Origin: Planctomycetota bacterium
Lineage (GTDB): Bacteria; Planctomycetota; Planctomycetia; Gemmatales; Gemmataceae
Assembly: GCA_016873095.1 (NCBI GenBank)
Contig: VGYC01000003.1
Location: 1 to 64,000 of the forward strand
Direction: 5' to 3'
Length of the DNA: 64,000 nt
In this document: one piece after another, positions 19,622 to 28,298 of the stretch
How positions within the stretch are numbered: position 1 is the first letter of the stretch
How the letters are laid out: every line of letters begins with the position of its first letter
The notes under the pieces: model-generated
The model's input: only the letters and a program-made list of their open reading frames with translations
Databases searched by the model: none
Told to the model about the DNA's origin: nothing
Translations under genes and position numbers: made by a program

Positions 19622-20530
19622 CTATTTCGTCTTGCGGATGCGTTCGACCGTAATGCGTGCGGAATCGGGCAAGGCAGTGCCGTTGACGCCACGGCGGACG
19701 GATTGCCAGGTGAAGGTGTTGTCGTCGAGGCGCGTGATGATGTTGAGGGCCCGGGTTTCGCGGCCATTACGCATGACGCCAGTCGCCTCGCCCAGCCAGC
19801 GATCGCCGTCGCGCGTCCACATCTCACCGCCAAAGCCCCCCTCGTCGTCGAAGGTCCAGCTCCGCACTTGCCCGGCAAGGGGATCCCAGCCGATGATCTG
19901 CCGGCCGGCCTTCACGATCTTGCCCTTGTCCTCGACGACGAAGGTCCGTCCGAGGAAATTCTTGTTGCCCTCCCACACGCAGTGGAATCGAATGACCTTG
20001 CCGTCTCCCTTGGCATGCCAGTCCCCCACCAGCCAGGCCAGGTCCTTGAGGTGCTCGTGATTGGAAGCCGGCACGTGAGGCGTTTCGCGCACGCTGGCGA
20101 TCAGCCATTTGCCCTCTTGCCTGACGAGCACGGCCAGGTAGCGCGCGGCGGACACGGTCGCGCCCGAGGCGTCGCGCACCCAGACGATGCCGTTGTCGAT
20201 GGCCAGGTCCTTGGCCGGAAAACGGATCGCCAGGACGGCGATCTCGGCGGTCAGCCCTTTGCTGGTGGCGAACATGGCGGCAAATTCCTTTTCGATGGTC
20301 TTGCGGCCGCGAAATTCCTTCCCAGCTTCGTCCACCAGTTCGCCATCGGCGGTCCACAGGGCGGCGATGGCCTTGGCGTCGCCGGCGTTGAACGCCCTGG
20401 CATAGGCTGCTGCCGTCTGCCGGACGGCCTTCTCTTCGGCCTTCGGCGTGGCAACATCCTCGCCGCCACGGAGCGCCGTCACCGGCAGCGCGGTCCATGC
20501 CGCAAGCCACAACACTGCTGTCCATCTCAT
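19622..20530 (-). CDS. SgcJ/DUF4440-type secreted protein (SnoaL/NTF2 fold)
   Basis: A 302-residue protein with a signal peptide (about 1-22). Residues about 30-155 form a SnoaL/DUF4440-like NTF2 domain ('AYARAFNAGDAKAIAALWTA', 'GRKTIEKEFAAMFATSKGL'), annotated in databases as SgcJ/EcaC oxidoreductase although the activity is rarely shown. The C-terminal half ('KDLAWLVGDWHAKGDGKVIR', 'GRQIIGWDPLAGQVRSWTF') resembles a lipocalin-like/DUF1579 beta barrel seen fused to this domain in planctomycetes. Substrate unknown. It overlaps no gene and lies directly upstream of the TIGR03000 gene (23 bp), suggesting co-transcription. Confidence 0.8.
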   Translation of the reverse strand: MRWTAVLWLAAWTALPVTALRGGEDVATPKAEEKAVRQTAAAYARAFNAGDAKAIAALWTADGELVDEAGKEFRGRKTIEKEFAAMFATSKGLTAEIAVLAIRFPAKDLAIDNGIVWVRDASGATVSAARYLAVLVRQEGKWLIASVRETPHVPASNHEHLKDLAWLVGDWHAKGDGKVIRFHCVWEGNKNFLGRTFVVEDKGKIVKAGRQIIGWDPLAGQVRSWTFDDEGGFGGEMWTRDGDRWLGEATGVMRNGRETRALNIITRLDDNTFTWQSVRRGVNGTALPDSARITVERIRKTK

Positions 20531-20673
20531 GGCGATTCCCCTTCCCGCTGGTCAGTCGGAACGGCAAACAAACTTGATATGGGCGGCCCGGCACGAGGCC
20601 TGGCCCTAGAGGATTGTAGCATGGGAAAAACCAGAGCGAAAGCCGCGCGAACCGGGCTTGCTTCGTGGTCCGC

Positions 20674-21405
20674 CTACGTTCGCGATCCCTTCAGCTTCTT
20701 CCCCAGCGCCTTGATGCGATCGCCGCATTCATTGCGGGCGGCGGTGTAGGTCTTCGGATCGAGCTTGCCGGCCTTCAGATAATCGAGCACGACAGCCTCG
20801 GCGTCCATGTATTCCTTGCAGGCATGGGCGACGGCGGAGGCGATCTCGTTGGGGATCGCGGTGACGCCGTTGCAGTCGCCATGCAGGATGTCGCCGGGGC
20901 TGACGACCAGGCCGCCGACGTGAATGGGCACGCCGATGCTGACGATATGCGAGTAGCCGTGCGCCGGGATGACGCCGTCAGCGAAGCACGGGAACTTCAA
21001 GCCTTCCACCTGATCGAGGTCGCGGGCCGCCCCGCTGGTGATGAGGCCGACGGCGCCGAACGCCTTGTAGGTCGTGCACATGACCTCGCCGAACGTCGCC
21101 GACACGACGGGATTGTCGAGGTCCTGAAAGACGACGACCGGCGGCCCGGGCAGTTCCGCGAAAGACGCCACCTGCTCGCCCAGGCCTGAATAGACGTTGC
21201 CGGCCCGCGGCGGCGCCGAGGAGCGAAACGTCGCCGTCGCTGCGTAGCCGACCATCGGCGGCAACTTCGGATAGCACGCCCGGATCCGCCCATCCATGTA
21301 AAACGCCGTCCGCGCCGTCAGGTCGAACAGCTCGACTACGTTGCAGACGGTCGGCGTGTCATACTGTCGCAGTTTCTCCAGATCGGCGGCAGGGATGGCT
21401 TTCAT
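20674..21405 (-). CDS. RraA family protein
   Basis: A 243-residue member of the RraA/HMG aldolase family. The start at 21405 (MKAIPAADLEKL) matches the family's usual beginning; the in-frame ATG at 21456 would add a non-conserved extension. The signature 'SGAARDLDQVEG' with Arg-Asp, and 'VSPGDILHGDCNGVTAIPNE' with the Gly-Asp pair, form the metal/substrate site of 4-hydroxy-4-methyl-2-oxoglutarate aldolases and related enzymes. E. coli RraA itself inhibits RNase E. The catalytic Arg and Asp point to enzymatic function here, most likely cleavage of a 4-hydroxy-2-oxo acid or oxaloacetate decarboxylation; the exact substrate cannot be read from the sequence. Confidence 0.9.
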   Translation of the reverse strand: MKAIPAADLEKLRQYDTPTVCNVVELFDLTARTAFYMDGRIRACYPKLPPMVGYAATATFRSSAPPRAGNVYSGLGEQVASFAELPGPPVVVFQDLDNPVVSATFGEVMCTTYKAFGAVGLITSGAARDLDQVEGLKFPCFADGVIPAHGYSHIVSIGVPIHVGGLVVSPGDILHGDCNGVTAIPNEIASAVAHACKEYMDAEAVVLDYLKAGKLDPKTYTAARNECGDRIKALGKKLKGSRT

Positions 21406-21502
21406 GGTTGTGTCCGTTGTGGTGCTTGTTGCTTCGATTACGCTGGCATGATACATTTTTACTGCGCAATGGCACGACCATGCGTGGTCAGAGGATTGAC
21501 AT

Positions 21503-22138
21503 ATGCGAAACGACCCGATTGTTGAGGAGATCCGCAGAATTCGTCGGGAGCATAGTGACCGGTTCGGAGCTGACTTGCGCGCGATCTGCGATGATCTGCG
21601 CCGTCAAGAGCGCGAGTCCAGCCGCGAATTCGTCGCATCTCCTCCAAGACGCGCGAAGATCGCAACCGTGGCCGCCACTCCCGCTGCCGACGAGCGAATT
21701 GCTACCGAGTTTCCGAAGCGCTGCGGCAAATGCGGCCAGAAAGCGATGCGTCTGGCTACCTTGCCATACGCGACGACCATCGAGCACGAGGGCTGCTCCT
21801 ACCGTGTGAGAATTCCGTCGCTCACGGTGCCGCAGTGCGGCCACTGCCAGGCCATCAGCATCGATGACGAGGCCGACCGCGAAATCAGCGCAGCCTTTCG
21901 CCGCTGCGCCCGGCTGCTGACGCCGGATGAGATTCGCCAGGGCCGCGAACGGCTTGGTATGAACGAGCAACAATTTGCCAGCCTCCTCGGAGTCGGCGAG
22001 GCCACCCTGTTGCGCTGGGAGACAGGAGCGCAAATCCAGCAACGCGCCATGGACCGATTCCTTCGTCTGTGTCTCAGGAGCCCGACGGCTGTGCAATTGC
22101 TGCTGTCCGATTTCCAGCCTAGCGCGCGCAGCACATGA
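21503..22138 (+). CDS. MqsA-like zinc-finger/HTH regulator with an added N-terminal domain
   Basis: A 211-residue protein. Residues 72-120 carry two CxxC pairs (Cys74/77 and Cys112/115) as in YgiT-type zinc fingers, and residues 138-192 are an HTH domain ('LTPDEIRQGRERLGMNEQQF', 'LLGVGEATLLRWETGAQIQQ') as in MqsA/HigA2-type antitoxins. Residues 1-48 ('DPIVEEIRRIRREHSDRFGA', 'LRAICDDLRRQER') look like the small 'DPIVEEI..IR' proteins that occur as stand-alone or antitoxin-linked polypeptides in other phyla. This arrangement appears to fuse the two. No MqsR-like or other toxin gene adjoins it, and the next gene starts 29 bp downstream. It may be a solitary regulator. Confidence 0.85.
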   Translation: MRNDPIVEEIRRIRREHSDRFGADLRAICDDLRRQERESSREFVASPPRRAKIATVAATPAADERIATEFPKRCGKCGQKAMRLATLPYATTIEHEGCSYRVRIPSLTVPQCGHCQAISIDDEADREISAAFRRCARLLTPDEIRQGRERLGMNEQQFASLLGVGEATLLRWETGAQIQQRAMDRFLRLCLRSPTAVQLLLSDFQPSARST

Positions 22139-22167
22139 TTCGGGGTGTCAAACAGGAGCAAGCGGCC

Positions 22168-24141
22168 ATGAGAAAAGGAATCCTGGCGATCTCATTTCTC
22201 GTCTGCGCCACGTCGTCGGCCCAGACTCAGGCGCGCGTCCTGGACACCGACGAGCGCCGCATGCTGCACGATCACCTCATTGCCGAGGCGCGCAAGCACT
22301 TCGATGCGCGGCGGCAAGCGGTGGCGGCGCTGCGAACGCCGGACGACATCCAGCGCCGACAACAGGATCTCAAAGCCCGCTTCCGGTCAGCGCTCGGCGA
22401 CTTTCCAGAGAAGACGCCGTTGCGTGCCAAGGTCGTCGGCCACTTGAAGGGCGACGGGTTCCGCGTCGAGAAGGTGATCTACGAGAGCCGGCCGGACCAT
22501 CATGTCACGGCCGTGCTGTATCTTCCCGAAGCGAGGTCGCCGGTGCCCGGCGTGCTGGTCCCGTGCGGGCACAGCGCCAACGGCAAGGCGGCCGAGGCGT
22601 ATCAGCGTGCCTGCATCCTCATGGCGAAGAATGGCTTCGCCGTCCTGTGCTACGACCCCATCGGCCAGGGGGAACGCGTTCAGCTTCTCGACAAGCAGGG
22701 GAAGCCGGCGATCAAGGGCAGCACCTCCGAGCACACGATGACCGGCATCGGCGCGCTCCTGGTCGGCCAGAGCACGGCCGGTTATCGCGTCTGGGACGGC
22801 ATGCGCAGTCTCGACTATCTCGCCAGCCGGCCGGAAGTGGACGCCAAGCGGTTGGGTTGCACCGGCAACTCGGGCGGCGGAACGCTGACGGCGTACCTGA
22901 TGGCGCTGGATGAGCGAATCGTCGCCGCCGCGCCGTCGTGCTACATCACCTCGCTGGAACGGCTCTTCGACACCATCGGTCCGCAGGACGCCGAGCAGAA
23001 CATCACCGGGCAGGTAGCGTTCGGCATGGAGCACGCCGACTATTTGACGATGCGCGCCCCCCGGCCGACGCTGATGCTCACTGCCACTCAGGACTTTTTC
23101 GACATCAAGGGCGCCTGGACCACGTATCGCGAAGCGCATCTACTGTTCGGCAAGCTGGGCCATGCCGAGCGCGTCGGCATCTTCGAGTATGACGACAAGC
23201 ACGGTTTCAGCAAGCCGCGCCGCGAGGCCGCCATGCGCTTCATGCGCCGCTGGCTGCTGAACAAGGACGATGCCCCCAGCGAGGGCGACTTCCCCGTCTT
23301 CACCGACGAACAACTGCAATGCACACGCAGCGGCCAGGTGCTCGAGGACTTCAAGGGCAAGTCGGTGTTCGACCTGAACCGCGAACGCGGCCGGCAACTC
23401 CGTCTGGCGGCGAGCCGACAGGCGAGCGCGGAACTGGTTCCGCGCATCGAGAGGTTGCTCGGTAAGCAACCGCGTCCGGGCGATATCAAGATCACCGAGG
23501 TCGCGACGGAGCAGCATGCCGGCCACCAGATCGCGAAACGCATTTACCACACCGAGCCCGGCATCAAGATTCCAGCGCGAGAGTTCATTCCGAAAGACAA
23601 GGCGACTGGCCCGCTGGTCGTGTACGTCCACGGCGACGGCATGGCGGCCGAGGCTGGCAAGGGCGGCGCCATCGAGAAGCGCGTCCTGGCCGGGCAGCGA
23701 GTGCTGGCCATCGATCTGCGCGGCATGGGCGAGACGGCGCCGCTCGGCAAAGGAGGCGCGTTCGGCGCCGACTGGAAGGAGGCTTTTCTGGCCCTGCATC
23801 TCGATCGGCCGCTACTGGGTCAGCGCGTCTTCGACATTCGCGCCATCATCCGCGCGACGGGCGAAAAGGAGGTGCATCTCGTGGGTGTCGGCGCCGCCGG
23901 GCCGGTTGCCCTGCATGCCGCGGCTCTCGATGAGCGTGTCAAGGATCTGACGCTGGAGAAGTCGCTGGTATCGTGGTCTTCCTTGCTGGAGACGGGCATC
24001 TCGCAAGGTCAGCTCGCGAACGTCGTCCCCGGCGCGCTGCTCGCCTATGATCTGCCGGACATGGCCGCTCTGCTTGCGCCGCGGCGATTGACGATTCGCG
24101 AGCCGGTGGATGCACTCGGCCGGGTTATCCTTCGAGAGTGA
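22168..24141 (+). CDS. Exported double alpha/beta hydrolase (acetyl xylan esterase-like)
   Basis: A 657-residue protein with a signal peptide (MRKGILAISFLVCATSSA). The ATG at 22168 has an AGGAG Shine-Dalgarno sequence; the in-frame ATG at 22135 overlaps the previous stop and is less likely. Residues about 100-375 form an alpha/beta hydrolase of the acetyl xylan esterase/'abhydrolase_7' type: 'GHSANGKAAEAYQRACIL', the nucleophile elbow 'GCTGNSGGGTLTAYLM' and a His in 'FEYDDKHGFSKPRREA'. A second hydrolase-like domain (about 440-657) has 'VYVHGDGMAAEAGKGG' and 'VHLVGVGAAGPVALHAAAL', where the Ser nucleophile is replaced by Ala ('VGAAG'), so it is probably inactive. A role in polysaccharide ester removal is inference. 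Confidence 0.85.
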   Translation: MRKGILAISFLVCATSSAQTQARVLDTDERRMLHDHLIAEARKHFDARRQAVAALRTPDDIQRRQQDLKARFRSALGDFPEKTPLRAKVVGHLKGDGFRVEKVIYESRPDHHVTAVLYLPEARSPVPGVLVPCGHSANGKAAEAYQRACILMAKNGFAVLCYDPIGQGERVQLLDKQGKPAIKGSTSEHTMTGIGALLVGQSTAGYRVWDGMRSLDYLASRPEVDAKRLGCTGNSGGGTLTAYLMALDERIVAAAPSCYITSLERLFDTIGPQDAEQNITGQVAFGMEHADYLTMRAPRPTLMLTATQDFFDIKGAWTTYREAHLLFGKLGHAERVGIFEYDDKHGFSKPRREAAMRFMRRWLLNKDDAPSEGDFPVFTDEQLQCTRSGQVLEDFKGKSVFDLNRERGRQLRLAASRQASAELVPRIERLLGKQPRPGDIKITEVATEQHAGHQIAKRIYHTEPGIKIPAREFIPKDKATGPLVVYVHGDGMAAEAGKGGAIEKRVLAGQRVLAIDLRGMGETAPLGKGGAFGADWKEAFLALHLDRPLLGQRVFDIRAIIRATGEKEVHLVGVGAAGPVALHAAALDERVKDLTLEKSLVSWSSLLETGISQGQLANVVPGALLAYDLPDMAALLAPRRLTIREPVDALGRVILRE

Positions 24142-24157
24142 CCCGAAGCACTATCAT

Positions 24158-24210
24158 GGCGAGCGTCGGTGTTAGACCGAACACGTCGCGCTTACGCCGC
24201 GACGCTCGCC
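24158..24210. terminator. Hairpin between convergent esterase and sulfite oxidase genes
   Basis: GGCGAGCGTCG at 24158-24168 pairs exactly with CGACGCTCGCC at 24200-24210 across a 31-nt loop that contains a further CGCG-rich dyad. It lies between two convergent genes and could end both transcripts, but no T-run is present. Confidence 0.5.
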
Positions 24211-24272
24211 GTTGTGGTTACCAATCGTCTTCAATGCTTGCGACGAGGCAACGCTGCCGGCGGAAAAATGCA

Positions 24273-25445
24273 TCAGATGCCTTCGCCGCCGGCGAACTCG
24301 ATCTGCACGTCCAGAGGGAGTCGCGTGTTGTCGGCGGCGAAGCAGTTCATGTCGTAGAGGAGCGTTTCGGCGTCGGCACGCTGGTCCTGGATGTGGCGGG
24401 TGCGCAGGACCTGGATCGGCGTCGCCCGGCTATGGTGGATCAGGTAGCCCTCGTTCAGCGGATCGTGCTCGGCCGGCTGCACCTTGCCCGAAGACGAGAT
24501 GGCACGGGCGAGCAGCACGTACGCGCCAGGCTCGGCCACCTCCCAGAGGTATTCCCACATGGTCCAGGAGTACGGCGCTCGCATGCCGATGAGGTCCGCC
24601 TGCCGCCAGGTCTGGCCGGCGTCGGTGCTGATCTCGACGCGGGCGACGGCCTCCGGACCGGCCCAGGCCACGCCGAACAGCCGGTTCGTCCCCAGGCCGA
24701 GAACCTCGCCGGCATGAGGACGAATGATCTCCGACTTGACCGCCATCGGTCCGACGACGACGCGCTCGAGACCGCGGCCGGTGTGCCGCGCGACCGTGTA
24801 CTTCTTCGTCTGAAAGTAACCGCGGAACGGCTCGCGCAGCACCTCGATGCGCCGTAGCCACTTGACGGAGGCCACGCCATACCAACCGGGCGCCAGCAAG
24901 CGCACCGGATAGCCGTGGCTCGGTTCGAGCAATTCTCCGTTCATGCGCGTGACCAGCAGCGTGTCCATATCGAGCGCCTTGTCGAGCGGCAGGCTGCGCT
25001 GGAAGTGCATCGGCTCGGGATGGTCGGCCTCGCTGCCGATATCGGCCCCTTCGAAGAGGACCTCGACAGCGCCCGGCTTGATGCCGGCCTTCTTGAGGAG
25101 ATGGCCTACGGGCACTCCGGTCCACTCCGCGTGGCCGATGGCGCCGGCGCCCCACTGCACGCCATGCGCGTGCTGGGCGAGAAAAGACCGGCCATTGCCG
25201 GCGCATTCCATGGTCGCGAACACGCTGCGCTCCGGCAATGCCGCCAGGTCGTCCCATGACCACTCCAGGCGGCGCTCGACCTCGCCTTCGACCGTCAGTC
25301 GCCAGCTGGCGAGGTCGATACTCGGCAGCGGAAAGTGATTGCGAACGAAGAAGAGGCGGTTGGGCGTGACCCAGCCGCGCACGTCCTCGATGGGCGTCTC
25401 GCTGTTCTCCGGGAGGGCGGTGACGATCTTGCGTCCTTCGGGCAT
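24273..25445 (-). CDS. Molybdopterin-dependent sulfite oxidase-type enzyme
   Basis: A 390-residue member of the sulfite oxidase family. The Mo-cofactor domain (residues about 15-250) holds the catalytic Cys81 in 'ATMECAGNGRS', 'RHGYPVRLLAPGWYG'-like 'SHGYPVRLLAPGWYGVASVK' and 'WLRRIEVL'. The C-terminal Mo-co dimerization domain (about 265-375) has 'VARVEISTDAGQTWRQADL' and 'SWTMWEYLWEV'. There is no heme domain and no evident signal peptide, so it resembles plant-type or SorA-like enzymes acting in the cytoplasm unless exported by partner. It oxidises sulfite to sulfate. It starts 13 bp after the cysteine dioxygenase stop, which fits a pathway removing the sulfite formed from cysteine sulfinate. 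Confidence 0.9.
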   Translation of the reverse strand: MPEGRKIVTALPENSETPIEDVRGWVTPNRLFFVRNHFPLPSIDLASWRLTVEGEVERRLEWSWDDLAALPERSVFATMECAGNGRSFLAQHAHGVQWGAGAIGHAEWTGVPVGHLLKKAGIKPGAVEVLFEGADIGSEADHPEPMHFQRSLPLDKALDMDTLLVTRMNGELLEPSHGYPVRLLAPGWYGVASVKWLRRIEVLREPFRGYFQTKKYTVARHTGRGLERVVVGPMAVKSEIIRPHAGEVLGLGTNRLFGVAWAGPEAVARVEISTDAGQTWRQADLIGMRAPYSWTMWEYLWEVAEPGAYVLLARAISSSGKVQPAEHDPLNEGYLIHHSRATPIQVLRTRHIQDQRADAETLLYDMNCFAADNTRLPLDVQIEFAGGEGI

Positions 25446-25458
25446 GGCAAAGTTCCCG

Positions 25459-25995
25459 CTAAATCCCTGCCGCGTCGCAGAATTCGATGAACATCGGCTC
25501 CTGGCCGCGCGTCGTGTCGGTGAGCGAGTACGTACCCATCCACAAGAGCGGCGGCGAGTAGACGTGCAGCGTCACCAGGTCGGCATCGTTCGCTTGCAAG
25601 TTGGAAAGCTGGTGGATGTCGCTGTCCTGCGTGGCGCAGACCTTGCCGGCGGGCAGGTCGCGCGAGGCGACGGCCTTGATGTGGCCGTTGGCAGCCGGCA
25701 CGAAGGTCGTCTCGGTGGCCGTGCCGCGCAAAACGCGCACGCCGCAGGCAGAACCGGCGTGATCGTGGATGGGGCTGCGCTGGCCGTTCTTCCAGCACAG
25801 CACCAACAGGTGATACCAGGCGCCTTCGCGCACCTTGTTGCGCGTGTAGCCGCGCTCCGAGAAGGTGATGAAATCGCCCAGCCCGGCCAGATCGGTGCCG
25901 CGGATGTCCAGCGCTCCCAGGCGCGCGGCCAGATCGGCCAGCGGCGCAGGCTTGCTGAGTTCGTCGAGATAGGCGACAAGATCATCCAGGCTCAT
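25459..25995 (-). CDS. Cysteine dioxygenase (type I)
   Basis: A 178-residue cupin enzyme that oxidises L-cysteine to cysteine sulfinate. The three iron-binding histidines are visible as His77 and His79 in 'SPIHDHAGSACG' and His128 in 'DIHQLSN'. Cys84 and Tyr146 ('LHVYSPPL') match the Cys-Tyr cross-link pair of mammalian cysteine dioxygenase; many bacterial enzymes lack this Cys, so its presence is notable. The start at 25995 (MSLDDLVAYL) gives the usual length. It is the first gene of a two-gene unit with the sulfite oxidase-type gene; divergent from the S9 peptidase gene 189 bp away. Confidence 0.93.
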   Translation of the reverse strand: MSLDDLVAYLDELSKPAPLADLAARLGALDIRGTDLAGLGDFITFSERGYTRNKVREGAWYHLLVLCWKNGQRSPIHDHAGSACGVRVLRGTATETTFVPAANGHIKAVASRDLPAGKVCATQDSDIHQLSNLQANDADLVTLHVYSPPLLWMGTYSLTDTTRGQEPMFIEFCDAAGI

Positions 25996-26184
25996 GGCCG
26001 CTTTCCTGATAGTCCGCCTGGCCAACGACGGCGTGCATTCCTTCAGTAATTCTACTCGGCGCGGGGAGAAGTGGGAAACAGCAAACTGCAAACGCGCGGG
26101 CCCGGCCTGCGTTCGATCCCCTTCGTCGCATTGCGCCTGACATTGAACTGCAACAGAAGGTGTCCCCCTTGACGGAGAATTGCG

Positions 26185-28266
26185 ATGTCGGAGTCACGAC
26201 GAAGTTGCGGGCCGAGGCTGGCCATGGCCGCCGTCTGGTCCATCCTGTGCATATCGGGCGGGCACGGTTCTTGCGCGTTTGCCGATGGCCCGGTGAAGAA
26301 ACCTCTCGCCGTCGAAGACCTGTATCGCTTTGACGCTCCGGAGTCGTTGACGCTGGCGCCTGACGGCGCGCGGGCCGTCTATGTTCGCCGCTGGATCGAC
26401 CCGGCGACGCGCCGGGAACGTTTCGCGCTCTGGCTGGTCGAGGGCAGCCGTGACAAGGTGAAGCCGCTGGAGAAGGGCGAGCCGGACGGCCGGTCGCCGG
26501 CGATCTCGCCGGACGGCAAGTGGATCGCCTTCCTGTCCACTCGACCGCGGCCGAAAGGTTGGAAGGAAACGCCCAAGGCCGGTCCCGGGGCCGACGCCGC
26601 TGTCAATATCTGGTTGTTGCCCATAACGGGCGGCGAAGCGTTGCCGCTGGCCGGCCCGGACCAACCCTTTGGCCGCGTCTATCACGACGGCTTTTTCGGA
26701 AGGCTGGCGTTCTCGCCGGACGGCGGCCAGCTCGCCTTCGTTGCCGACGACGGCATCGATCCGCGCAGCAAGCAGGAGATCGCCGCGGATATCGAGATCG
26801 TCCGGCCAGACCAGGGCGAGGGCTTGACGGGTTACGGGCCCGCGCAACTCTGGGTCGCGCATCTCGACAAGCAGCCGCAGGAGTTCGCCGCCCGCCGCAT
26901 CGATCGGTTGACGAAGGACGCCATCTGCTACGGCGACCCCAACTGGTCTCCGGACGGCAAGTATCTCGCCGTGCATGCCAACAAGACCAAGGACCGCGAA
27001 GCGGCCCGCTACAGCATCAACCAGAACTTCGACATCTGGCTGATCGATGTCAAGACCCGCGCGTTTCGGCAGCTGACCACTGGTCCGGGGCCGGAAGTGT
27101 CGCCGCGCTTCGCGCCCGACGGCAAGACGCTGGCTTGCCTGAGTGTGCCGCGGAAAGGCTCGCACCGCGACATCTTCAACCTCGCGCTGGTGGCGCTGGA
27201 CGGCGGCGCCGCGAAGACTCGCATCGTGTTCGATCATCATGCGGGCAACAAGATCGGGCGGCGCCCCGCCCCGGTCTTTCCGTTGCCCGACGATTGCTGG
27301 GAAGGCGACAGGCAGTTGTACTACACGGCCGACACCGGACTGAGCAGCGCCATGGTCCGCGTCAATCTCGTCGATGGGACTGCTCACATCGTGCATGCCA
27401 AGGCCGAAGACTCGACCGGGCCCCTCAAGTCGGGCGCACAGCGCCTGGGACGTCGCCTGAACCTGACGCCGCGCGGCAACACATTCCTCGATGACCGGCA
27501 GGTTGCCAGCAGCGAGGCCATCGTCTGGAAGAACGACGGGCTCGCCATCGAGGGACTGCTGACCACGCCGCCCGCCGCGGTGGCCCGGCCGCCCTACAAG
27601 CTGGTGCTGTATCCGCACGGCGGTCCGCACAGCCGCACGTCGCTCGAATTCGATTTTCTGGTGCAGGCCCTGGCGGCGCACGGTTACGCGGTACTGCAGC
27701 CGAACTTTCGCGGCAGCGCCGGCTACGGGCAGCAGTTCGTCGATGCCGATCGCAACGACATGGGCGGCGGCGACATGCGCGATTGCCTCGCCGGCATCGA
27801 GCACCTCGTCAAGCGGAAGCTCGTCGATCCCAGAAAGCAGTTTGTCTTCGGTTCCAGCTATGGCGGGTTCATGACCTGCTGGCTGGTCGCGCAGACGAAG
27901 CAGTTCCGCGCGGCCGTGGCCCAGAACGCGGTCACCGACATGCACATGATGTGGGCGTTATCCGATATTCCGAGCTGGACGCGCTGGGAGTTCGCCGGTC
28001 AGCCCTGGGAAGTCGCCGACAAGATGCGCGAGCGCAGCCCGCTCACGCACGTGGCCAAGGTGCAAACGCCGACGCTGATCCTGCACTCGCGCGACGACCG
28101 CCGGGTGCCGTTGCCGCTTGGCCGGGCCTTCCATCGCGCCCTCGAGGCGAGAAATGTGCCCACGCAGATGGTCATCTATCCGGACGAGGGCCACGGCATC
28201 CGCCAGCCCCAACACCGGGAGGATGTGCTGCGCCGCATGCTGGCGTGGTTCGCGACGCATGAGTGA
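26185..28266 (+). CDS. S9 family peptidase (acylaminoacyl/dipeptidyl peptidase-like)
   Basis: A 693-residue exported serine peptidase of the S9C type. A signal sequence (about 1-34) precedes a propeller built from TolB/DPP-like blades ('APDGARAVYVRRWIDPATR', 'FSPDGGQLAFVADDG', 'FAPDGKTLACLSVPRKG'). The catalytic domain (about 440-693) has the nucleophile Ser558 in 'GSSYGGFMT', the Asp in 'HSRDDRRVP' (637/638) and His670 in 'PDEGHGI', so the triad is complete. It removes N-terminal acylated or dipeptide units from peptides. A GGAG Shine-Dalgarno sequence stands before the ATG. The gene runs towards the Uma2 gene, with their stops only 32 bp apart. Confidence 0.94.
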   Translation: MSESRRSCGPRLAMAAVWSILCISGGHGSCAFADGPVKKPLAVEDLYRFDAPESLTLAPDGARAVYVRRWIDPATRRERFALWLVEGSRDKVKPLEKGEPDGRSPAISPDGKWIAFLSTRPRPKGWKETPKAGPGADAAVNIWLLPITGGEALPLAGPDQPFGRVYHDGFFGRLAFSPDGGQLAFVADDGIDPRSKQEIAADIEIVRPDQGEGLTGYGPAQLWVAHLDKQPQEFAARRIDRLTKDAICYGDPNWSPDGKYLAVHANKTKDREAARYSINQNFDIWLIDVKTRAFRQLTTGPGPEVSPRFAPDGKTLACLSVPRKGSHRDIFNLALVALDGGAAKTRIVFDHHAGNKIGRRPAPVFPLPDDCWEGDRQLYYTADTGLSSAMVRVNLVDGTAHIVHAKAEDSTGPLKSGAQRLGRRLNLTPRGNTFLDDRQVASSEAIVWKNDGLAIEGLLTTPPAAVARPPYKLVLYPHGGPHSRTSLEFDFLVQALAAHGYAVLQPNFRGSAGYGQQFVDADRNDMGGGDMRDCLAGIEHLVKRKLVDPRKQFVFGSSYGGFMTCWLVAQTKQFRAAVAQNAVTDMHMMWALSDIPSWTRWEFAGQPWEVADKMRERSPLTHVAKVQTPTLILHSRDDRRVPLPLGRAFHRALEARNVPTQMVIYPDEGHGIRQPQHREDVLRRMLAWFATHE

Positions 28267-28298
28267 CGCGAAATCTCGATAAAGGCAGATCGCAACGA

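Noticed and set aside
26194-27945. A 583-codon minus-strand frame across the S9 peptidase gene
   Set aside because: The peptidase on the plus strand has a full catalytic triad and signal peptide; the antisense frame has no recognised motif.
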